Assembly: GCA_903863845.1 (NCBI GenBank)
Contig: CAIPDP010000123.1
Coordinates: 1-57,020, forward strand
DNA from: an uncultured Mucilaginibacter sp.
GTDB lineage: Bacteria; Bacteroidota; Bacteroidia; Sphingobacteriales; Sphingobacteriaceae
DNA length: 57,020 bases
Reading direction: 5' to 3'
In this document: piece after piece, positions 50,711 through 57,020 of the stretch
Position numbering within the stretch: position 1 is the first letter of the stretch
Layout: the number at the start of each line of letters is the position of its first letter
Notes under the pieces: model-generated
Seen by the model: the letters and a program-made list of their open reading frames with translations, nothing else
The model's database searches: none
Told to the model about the DNA's origin: nothing
Position numbers and translations under genes: made by a program

Positions 50711-51202
50711 TCATTGTTTCTTGAATACGATCTGTTCGTAACGAACTCCAATGTTGGTTTGCGCACTGGAGGTTAGTATAAGCGAATCGGTATTGAGTGT
50801 AGTTATCGTGTATGGAACTGAAATTGATTGCACCCTGCTCAACGTTCCATTAACACTGGAAGAATTATTTTGCCAGGCAACACTGTACCCAAGCGTATTG
50901 ATTGCATAAACAGCGGTATCAGTAAAATTATTTGGTGCAAGACTGATAAACAGGTTGCCATATTTTGTAAAAATATAATGATCGGTGCTTACTCCATGGT
51001 ACATGGTTCTACTGCCAGAATACGAAACCGTATCAGTTATAACATTCCATTTACCTACTAATGAAATATTACCGATTAGTGTGGTGCTGGTATCGGTATG
51101 GGTACCGGTATTGGTGTTAGTAGGCGTAACAGTTGTTTTTGAACATGAAAAAATGCTGATCGAAATAATTGCGGCCAAAAAGCAGTAGTGGTAAATTTTC
51201 AT
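50711..51202 (-). CDS. Lipoprotein with low-complexity Thr/Asn linker, function unknown
   Basis: 163 residues, lipobox SIFSC (C20), then a Thr-rich linker (TTVTPTNTNTGTHTDTSTT) and a beta-rich body (GKWNVITDTVSYSG), reminiscent of lipocalin-like domains of surface lipoproteins but without firm family match. A single-domain surface protein is likely. Confidence 0.75.
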   Translation of the reverse strand: MKIYHYCFLAAIISISIFSCSKTTVTPTNTNTGTHTDTSTTLIGNISLVGKWNVITDTVSYSGSRTMYHGVSTDHYIFTKYGNLFISLAPNNFTDTAVYAINTLGYSVAWQNNSSSVNGTLSRVQSISVPYTITTLNTDSLILTSSAQTNIGVRYEQIVFKKQ

Positions 51203-51420
51203 AAAAAATTAAAAAGTTAAACTATGTAATAACGGAAATACAGGTTGAATTGTATACCAGTTGCAACTGAAATAAAAAACCTCCAGACCGTGTTTGTTTT
51301 AAATGATTACGGATTACAGCGGTAATATGCTACAAAGATGCCAGACTTAATTTAAAAAACACAATCGCAAGGCAAAATGGGTAAATAAAATGTTAATTTT
51401 AACGCAACCAATTATTAAAC

Positions 51421-53073
51421 ATGTTAAAAAGAACTATCGCAGCAATCATCATTATTGTATCATTTGCGGCCTGTAAAAAGAAAGATAATAATCACCCGGC
51501 TTCCGTAATTCCATATACGGCCAATGACCAACATATTTCGGTTCTTACCCAACACAATAACCTTACACGGGCAGGGCTCAATAACCAGGAGAAAAAACTA
51601 ACTACCAGTAATGTTAATGCAACCCAATTCGGTAAGCTTTTTTCTTTGGTGGTTGACGACCAGGTGTATGCACAACCACTGGTGCTTGCCAATGTAAATC
51701 TGGCATCTGAAGTACGCAACGTAGTTTATATAGCTACAGTTAATAACTCTGTTTATGCTTACGATGGCGATACAGGATATCTGTTCTGGAAGAAAAACTA
51801 TACTGCCCCGGGCATGCGTGCACCCCAGAATACAGACATGACAGGCGCTTGTGGCGGACAATATCAGGATTTCAGCGGAAAGATCGGTATTGTTGGCACC
51901 CCTGTGATCGACTCGGTAGCGCAAACAATGTATTTTGTTGCACGGAGCACCAATGGAAGCACTTTTGTACAAAACTTACACGCGGTTAATATTATTGATG
52001 GATCGGAACGACCAGGCAGTCCTGTACAAATTACCGCTACCTACATCGGCAATGGCGATGGGAGTACAAATAACGTAGTAAGCTTTGATCCGCAACGCAA
52101 TAATCAACGTGCGGCATTAACTTTACTTAATGGCGTTGTATATGTCACTTTTTCTTCTCATTGCGATTGGGGCCCATATCACGGTTGGATCTTAGGATAT
52201 AACGCAAGTTCGCTTCAACAACAGCTGGTATATAATGATACTCCTAAGGGTGGCGATGGTGGCATATGGGAAAGCGGGACCGGTATGGCCGCTGATGCCC
52301 AGGGAAATTTATATGTAGTGATAGGCAATGGAACCGTTGGCCTAAATGGTGACCCAACAAACCTTACCAACAGAGGGGAAAGTGCATTAAAGCTGACACC
52401 ATCAAGTAATTCGCTGACGATCAATTCCTATTTTACACCCGGCAATTTTCAATACCTGGAAGATAACGACCTGGATTACGGAACGATGGGTGCATTCCTG
52501 ATCCCAAATTCCAATTACTATTTTACCAGCTGTAAAGACGGGAATATTTACCTGCTCAATAAAAACAATATGGGCGGATATAATGCGGTTACCAACCAGG
52601 TTCAGCAAACAATTACACTCAGGTCGAGTTCAAATATGCATTGCCAACCCGCGTACGGTGTTGGTTCAAACTATGAATTTGTATACATATGGCCCGAAAA
52701 TGACCGCCTGCAAGCATTCCCTTTCAATCGTAGCACCAATATTTTTGATATACCAAATGAGATCATGTCCTCGACCCCTGGCCCTAACGGTCAAAATGGT
52801 GCGATGATCTCGGTCTCATCTAATGGTACCGTTGCTGGTTCGGGTATAGTATGGACAGCCTACGCTGCTACCGGTGATGCTGAGCATACTGTAAGTCCGG
52901 GTATTTTGCGGGCATTTGATGCGAGCAACATCACAAAGGAACTTTGGAACAACAACTCAAATCCTGCTGATTATGCCGGCAATTATGCCAAATTTGCTTC
53001 GCCTACCATTGCCAACGGAAAGGTATACCTGGCAACGTTTTCAGGGCAGGTTGCAGTTTATGGGTTGAAATAG
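51421..53073 (+). CDS. PQQ-type beta-propeller lipoprotein
   Basis: 550 residues, lipobox FAAC (C18), then propeller blades of the pyrrolo-quinoline quinone-like kind: YIATVNNSVYAYDGDTGYLFWKKNY, FVARSTNGSTFVQNLHAVN, YVTFSSHCDWGPYHGWILGYN, GNIYLLNKNN and the terminal GKVYLATFSGQVAVYGL. No residues for PQQ/metal cofactor binding were recognised, so it is probably a scaffold rather than a quinoprotein dehydrogenase. Convergent with the YdjC-like gene. Confidence 0.85.
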   Translation: MLKRTIAAIIIIVSFAACKKKDNNHPASVIPYTANDQHISVLTQHNNLTRAGLNNQEKKLTTSNVNATQFGKLFSLVVDDQVYAQPLVLANVNLASEVRNVVYIATVNNSVYAYDGDTGYLFWKKNYTAPGMRAPQNTDMTGACGGQYQDFSGKIGIVGTPVIDSVAQTMYFVARSTNGSTFVQNLHAVNIIDGSERPGSPVQITATYIGNGDGSTNNVVSFDPQRNNQRAALTLLNGVVYVTFSSHCDWGPYHGWILGYNASSLQQQLVYNDTPKGGDGGIWESGTGMAADAQGNLYVVIGNGTVGLNGDPTNLTNRGESALKLTPSSNSLTINSYFTPGNFQYLEDNDLDYGTMGAFLIPNSNYYFTSCKDGNIYLLNKNNMGGYNAVTNQVQQTITLRSSSNMHCQPAYGVGSNYEFVYIWPENDRLQAFPFNRSTNIFDIPNEIMSSTPGPNGQNGAMISVSSNGTVAGSGIVWTAYAATGDAEHTVSPGILRAFDASNITKELWNNNSNPADYAGNYAKFASPTIANGKVYLATFSGQVAVYGLK

Positions 53074-53119
53074 GTTAAAAAGCTTTGGCTAAAGACTTAT
53101 CTATTACATCGATAAGCTG

Positions 53120-54187
53120 CTATTGATCTTTGCCTGCTTTTTGTCTGCGTTCCATTACTTCTCGCCATGTGGTTAGGATATAGCCATTTTTAACTAAAAA
53201 GTCTTTTAATCTTGGGTCAAGCATAGCCATCAAGTCGCCTTTACGTTTTTGGGTATCATTGCAGATATATTTGAACGAAGCAGAGGGGTTGGTACAATGC
53301 ATGATCACCATGGTCAGCCCCGGGCTAAGCCTGCCGATACTTTCGATATAATGGTCGGTATACCATTGCCTGATTTCATCGTCGGATTTGTGCTCGATAT
53401 CCGGCATTTTCCAATCATAGCTGGAGTTGTGCAGATCATCCAGAACAGGAAGACCATTTACCCATAACACATTGCCGAGCTCTTTTGCTTTGGACAGCGC
53501 CGGATCATCAGGTATGTTAATTCCTTCGGTATATTTACCTTGCTTTTTCAGTTCGGCGATAGCAGCGGCTCTGGCTTCTGAACGATAAAATGAGTCATCT
53601 CCGCCCGGAAACATTACCGGGATCTGCTTTTCAATACCCAATTTGATGTATTTTTCAAGGAAAGCATCTTTGGCAAATAGGGTGCCCATATGAGAATCGA
53701 GGTGTGTGGGTTTAAAGCCCATAGCTAAAGCACGGTCGAGCTGGGCACGAATTTCTCTATCCACTTCATCTGCCGTTGCATTTAAATAAACTGAAGCCAC
53801 GCCAGCGTACAGGCAGCCTTGTTTATCAACCAGGCCAGGAACATTGCTTTTACCTGCCAGTGGCCCCCAGCGATAATTTTTCCATTCCGAGGTCAGTGTC
53901 AGGTGTAAACCGGCATCTAAATTGGGGTGATTTTTGATATAGGCAACGATCTCGGGCACCCATGGGCAGGGCATCATAACGCTGGTAGAGGTTGCCACCC
54001 CATTGCTGGTAGCTTGCTCAACCCCATCATTGGAATCATGCGACATCCCCGCATCATCAACATGCAGGATCAAAACTTTTGCACCTTTGGGCCAGCCAAG
54101 TTTCTCTGCATAGGTTTTGTTTTCCTGGGCGGAGGAAAACAAAGAAATCCAGGAAATACCGGCGATCAATAAAAACTTCTTTATCAT
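53120..54187 (-). CDS. YdjC/ChbG-family carbohydrate deacetylase-like protein, exported
   Basis: 355 residues with a signal peptide (FLLIAGISWISLFSSAQ). YdjC/ChbG motifs: H42-V-D44-D45-A-G-M-S (metal-binding Asp), a downstream G-L-H-L-T-L-T, and P-T-H-L-D-S-H-M-G. Known members deacetylate chitooligosaccharides in the cytosol; here export points to an environmental or wall-derived substrate. Length is longer than bare ChbG (about 250), with a C-terminal extension. Stands alone. Confidence 0.88.
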   Translation of the reverse strand: MIKKFLLIAGISWISLFSSAQENKTYAEKLGWPKGAKVLILHVDDAGMSHDSNDGVEQATSNGVATSTSVMMPCPWVPEIVAYIKNHPNLDAGLHLTLTSEWKNYRWGPLAGKSNVPGLVDKQGCLYAGVASVYLNATADEVDREIRAQLDRALAMGFKPTHLDSHMGTLFAKDAFLEKYIKLGIEKQIPVMFPGGDDSFYRSEARAAAIAELKKQGKYTEGINIPDDPALSKAKELGNVLWVNGLPVLDDLHNSSYDWKMPDIEHKSDDEIRQWYTDHYIESIGRLSPGLTMVIMHCTNPSASFKYICNDTQKRKGDLMAMLDPRLKDFLVKNGYILTTWREVMERRQKAGKDQ

Positions 54188-54307
54188 TGTTTTGACACGT
54201 TTGAACGAATCTAAAAATAAGTAGTGATTTTAGGATAAAAAATTCATTAAAATCGATCATGCCCTAAAGTCTTAAAACATCAATGATTATAAAAAATCTT
54301 TAGCTTT

Positions 54308-55117
54308 ATGCCCTGCATGACTAAGCTGCAATTCAAGAACAAATGGGTATTGGTTACCGGAGCCTCCTCAGGCCTGGGTGCCGAAATAGCGCGCCAACTA
54401 GCGGCAAACCATGGAGCCAACCTTATTTTGCTCGCACGGCGAAAAGATAAGCTCGAACAACTTAAATCAGAGTTAGAAGAAAATACCGGGAATAAGGTCA
54501 GGATATTGATAGCCGACCTGTCAAAACCCACTGAAGTGGACCAGGCTTTAAAGGATATTTTAACCGATGTACAGCTTTATGCCGCCGTATTAAATGCCGC
54601 CATCACCCATTTCGGTCAGCACCGTGACTTGAGCTGGGATGAATATGAAACCATGCTGCAAACCAATGTTCATGCTATAGTGCGCATGACCAACAGGATA
54701 ACCGAACATTTTGAAAACAACAACCGCGAAGGTGGATTGATGATCGTTTCGAGTATGGCTGCCTTGATCCCTATTCCATATCAGGCGGTATATTCGGGCA
54801 CCAAATCTTTTTTACTTGGGTTTGCTACAGCACTCAGGTTTGAGCTAAAAAACAAAAATTTTTCCATTACCGTATTTACCCCCGGCGGTATCGAAACAGA
54901 AATGACCGAGGGGGAAAAGTTCAACGACCTAAGGAATTGGCTGACGCCAGTGAGTCAGGTTGCTAAAGACGGGTTAAATGCGTTTCAAAAGCGAAAATTG
55001 ACAGCAATACCAGGTTTCAGTAACCGAATGGGTAATCTGTTATTTAAAATTGCCGGTCGGAAGTTTGTTTTAAAACAAATGGCTCGCATTTACAGGAAAT
55101 CCTTGTTCAATAGATAG
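54308..55117 (+). CDS. Short-chain dehydrogenase/reductase
   Basis: 269-residue Rossmann oxidoreductase. Cofactor motif T-G-A-S-S-G-L-G (17-24), NAG-type motif N-A-A (96-98), catalytic S149, Y162 and K166 (YSGTK). Arg-Arg after the second beta-strand (LARRKDK) suggests NADPH preference. Hydrophobic C-terminal helices resemble the keto-reductase/retinol-type SDRs that act on lipophilic substrates. Start at residue 4 (MTKLQ, 54317) is equally possible. Confidence 0.93.
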   Translation: MPCMTKLQFKNKWVLVTGASSGLGAEIARQLAANHGANLILLARRKDKLEQLKSELEENTGNKVRILIADLSKPTEVDQALKDILTDVQLYAAVLNAAITHFGQHRDLSWDEYETMLQTNVHAIVRMTNRITEHFENNNREGGLMIVSSMAALIPIPYQAVYSGTKSFLLGFATALRFELKNKNFSITVFTPGGIETEMTEGEKFNDLRNWLTPVSQVAKDGLNAFQKRKLTAIPGFSNRMGNLLFKIAGRKFVLKQMARIYRKSLFNR

Positions 55118-55180
55118 TGGGTATTCTTGTGATCAGTTAATTATTGATTGGTTGACTTGCGATTATGGGAGCACCTAATT

Positions 55181-55240
55181 AACAAGTTAACCAGCTAACT
55201 AGTCACTAAGCTTTTAACTAATCACAAATTAACTCCTAAC
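55181..55240. repeat. Irregular 7-8-base word array ending in TAAC/CAC
   Basis: TAAC or CAC endings recur at spacings of 8, 8, 7, 12, 7, 8, 7 nt (AAGTTAAC, CAGCTAAC, TAGTCAC, TAATCAC, AAATTAAC, TCCTAAC). Less regular than the other arrays; may be a decayed member of the same kind. Confidence 0.55.
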
Positions 55241-55270
55241 TGAAATCTTTTCTTGCTATTTTTGAGACGC

Positions 55271-55543
55271 ATGCTGACGCCTACTACTCATACCCTTGAA
55301 AAACTCGAAACCCTGCTCCGTTCTGCCGGATATAGGGTGAGGTATGAGAAGGGAAATTTTAAAACAGGTGCCTGCATGCTGCTCAGCAGCAAAATTGTTG
55401 TCGTTAATAAATTCTCGAACCTGGAGAGCAAGATACAGGCGATTGCCGAACTGATCCGCGAACTGGAGTTCGATCAAAAATTACTCGACGAAAAACAGAT
55501 CACATTCGTTCATCAGATCAAACAAACCCGTTTACAACTGTGA
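55271..55543 (+). CDS. Small conserved-looking protein, 90 residues
   Basis: Starts at ATG 55271; the in-frame TTG at 55253 only adds six residues. Helix-rich: TLEKLETLLRSAGYRVRYEKGNFKTGACMLLSSKIVVVNKF ... a central basic strand and an acidic C-terminal helix. No motif recognised. The stop overlaps the GTG start of the metallo-hydrolase by 4 bp (GTGA), so the two are translationally coupled and probably act together. Confidence 0.82.
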   Translation: MLTPTTHTLEKLETLLRSAGYRVRYEKGNFKTGACMLLSSKIVVVNKFSNLESKIQAIAELIRELEFDQKLLDEKQITFVHQIKQTRLQL

Positions 55544-56301
55544 AGATCACTTTTTTAGGAACCGGAACTTCCCAGGGTGTGCCCGTGATCGCCTGCAATT
55601 GCGAAGTGTGCTCCTCTCCTGACCCGCAAGACAAACGCCTCCGTTCATCGATCATGGTAGAAGCCGAGGGTAAAGTGATCGTGATCGACTCTGGACCCGA
55701 TTTCAGATATCAGATGCTTCGTGCAAAAGTTAAGCACCTCGATGCCATTGTTTTTACCCATGAACACAAGGACCATATTGCCGGCATGGACGATATCAGG
55801 GCTTTTAACTACCGGCAGGAATCGGCCATTGATATTTACGCAACTACCAGAGTACAGGAAGCGCTTAAAAGAGAGTTTGCCTATGTATTTGCCGAACAAA
55901 AATATCCCGGTATACCCGAAGTAAACCTAAAAACTATTGATCTGAAGCCTTTTCAAATTGGTGATATTCCCTTCCGGCCGATTGAGGTGATGCATTATAA
56001 ATTACCGATACTGGGTTTCAGGATCAATGATTTCACCTATATCACGGATGCCAAAACGATATCCGAAGCTGAAAAACAAAAAATCAAAGGAACAAAAATA
56101 CTGGTGATCAATGCATTGCAGATAGAGAAACATATCTCGCATTTCACCTTTGTAGAAGCCATTGCCTTTGCAAAAGAAATAGGTGCCCAAACTACTTATT
56201 TTACGCATATCAGTCATCGCCTGGGTCGACATAAATCTATCCTGGGATTATTGCCCAAAAACATCACGCTTGCCTACGATGGGTTAGTGCTTGAAGTTTA
56301 A
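55540..56301 (+). CDS. MBL-fold metallo-hydrolase, PhnP-like
   Basis: 253 residues with GTG start. CxCxxC structural zinc motif C19-N-C21-E-V-C24 and catalytic T73-H74-E-H76-K-D78-H79 with later Asp/His ligands (YITDAKT, FTHISHR). This is the layout of PhnP-type phosphodiesterases. No phosphonate genes are nearby, so the substrate may be another cyclic phosphodiester. Coupled to the preceding 90-residue gene. Confidence 0.9.
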   Translation: MKITFLGTGTSQGVPVIACNCEVCSSPDPQDKRLRSSIMVEAEGKVIVIDSGPDFRYQMLRAKVKHLDAIVFTHEHKDHIAGMDDIRAFNYRQESAIDIYATTRVQEALKREFAYVFAEQKYPGIPEVNLKTIDLKPFQIGDIPFRPIEVMHYKLPILGFRINDFTYITDAKTISEAEKQKIKGTKILVINALQIEKHISHFTFVEAIAFAKEIGAQTTYFTHISHRLGRHKSILGLLPKNITLAYDGLVLEV

Positions 56302-56334
56302 CGGTATGTGTTGCCCTGTTACCAGCAGATTTTT

Positions 56335-56376
56335 TGAATATCGAATATAGAATGCTGAATATTGAACACCGAAGGA
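56335..56376. repeat. Heptamer array NGAAnnn (6 units), left arm
   Basis: TGAATAT, CGAATAT, AGAATGC, TGAATAT, TGAACAC, CGAAGGA in register, in the spacer after the metallo-hydrolase gene. Confidence 0.85.
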
Positions 56377-56402
56377 CTTATTTCCATCGGAATTAAACTT
56401 CT

Positions 56403-56437
56403 ACATTCGAAATTCAATATTCGGTGTTCGATATTTT
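56403..56437. repeat. Heptamer array nnnTTCn (5 units), right arm
   Basis: ACATTCG, AAATTCA, ATATTCG, GTGTTCG, ATATTTT: the reverse-complement form of the left-arm words. Bases 56420-56435 pair with 56358-56373 at 15 of 16 positions, giving a stem with a 46-nt loop. Confidence 0.85.
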
Positions 56438-56447
56438 ACTAAACTGT

Positions 56448-56936
56448 TTACAATCTCACCAGGCTAATCCGCTCGATCGTAGCTTTAAATTTTTTACCGT
56501 GCCCCTTGTTTCCAATATTGATCAGGCCGCGAATGGTAATTGCCTGATCGTTGATCTGCGTAAATTGCCCGTCGTTGTACTCGAATAAACCTTGATGGGT
56601 GCCAGTTAGATAGAGCGGACAATCCTGGCTGAAATTGACCCATAATGCCGTGTTATCTGGCCCGGAAGTTAAACCATTGCTAAATAGGGCCGAGAGTTCC
56701 TTGTCCTCCTCGTATTTTCCCGAAACTTCGACATATTGCTGATCGTAGTTTTTGATGCTATCTACCAACTGTTCGAAGCTGACCTTTTTGAAACTGATAT
56801 CCATATCACAGGCGCTGGTATAGGTCTTGGATTCGTGTTTACAGGAACAAAGCGAAAATAAAGCGGCAGAAAAAAACACCGAAAATAAAACGGAGAAAAG
56901 GGGAAAATGATATTGTTGTGGTTGGGGTAGTGCCAT
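56448..56936 (-). CDS. Lipoprotein of unknown function
   Basis: 162 residues with a long N-terminal hydrophobic stretch (FPLFSVLFSVFFSAALFSLCSC; likely lipid-anchored Cys about 32). A compact body follows (SFEQLVDSIKNYDQQYVEVSGKYEE, ITIRGLINIGNKGHGKKFKATIERI) that has an OB-like pattern. No family recognised. Convergent with the metallo-hydrolase gene across the heptamer arms. Confidence 0.78.
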   Translation of the reverse strand: MALPQPQQYHFPLFSVLFSVFFSAALFSLCSCKHESKTYTSACDMDISFKKVSFEQLVDSIKNYDQQYVEVSGKYEEDKELSALFSNGLTSGPDNTALWVNFSQDCPLYLTGTHQGLFEYNDGQFTQINDQAITIRGLINIGNKGHGKKFKATIERISLVRL

Positions 56937-57020
56937 AACAAGTTTGATTTAGCAGATATACGATTTTTCTGGCAATAAACCTTTGTTCCGACTACCAAAA
57001 CAAGCCAGGGTTTAAAAAGA

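Overview
The window reads as chromosomal DNA of an aerobic Bacteroidota bacterium, most likely of the Sphingobacteriaceae (Mucilaginibacter/Pedobacter type). This rests on the SusC/SusD pair, many lipoproteins with Bacteroidota-style signals, -7 boxes of the TAnnTTTG type, weak ribosome sites and the ftsK-lolA gene order. No rRNA, tRNA, phage, IS transposase or CRISPR array was seen.

Layout. 1-8.9 kb: pyrB, a serine beta-lactamase-like hydrolase, then a TolC/RND/adaptor efflux operon on the minus strand. 9-14.6 kb: a GH8 glycanase, a flavin amine oxidase and a GH2 glycosidase. 15-30 kb: a SusC-SusD-SusD-ASPIC/VCBS-vanadium haloperoxidase-VCBS/cytochrome c series on the minus strand, meeting a seven-heme cytochrome tail to tail. 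The two SusD genes are close paralogues separated by a strong intrinsic terminator. 30.8-38.6 kb: a GH3 glucosidase divergent from a Nudix-fold regulator with a degenerate catalytic box, then a GH13 lipoprotein and a DUF1080 plus Gfo/Idh/MocA pair. 38.8-46.7 kb: a NYN-LOTUS protein, a CLC transporter with CLC-F (fluoride) sequence features under a clear fluoride riboswitch, an SGNH hydrolase, DUF4342, an M28 peptidase, and an amidase-like/membrane/ankyrin trio. 47-57 kb: ftsK, lolA, a PQQ-like propeller, a YdjC-type protein, an SDR, a small conserved-looking protein, a PhnP-like metallo-hydrolase and lipoproteins.

The three most interesting signals are: (1) the SusCD-linked haloperoxidase/cytochrome locus with duplicated SusD and an internal terminator; (2) the fluoride riboswitch and CLC-F pair, including a readable translational switch; (3) a set of intergenic arrays built from degenerate 7-base units. 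Each array has its own word. The longest has 22 units in perfect register between ftsK and lolA, and lolA is flanked by arrays of one word family in opposite orientations. Much of the rest is glycan-degradation and housekeeping content.

All family calls come from reading motifs, without database searches. Substrate assignments for glycosidases and the haloperoxidase locus are inference.
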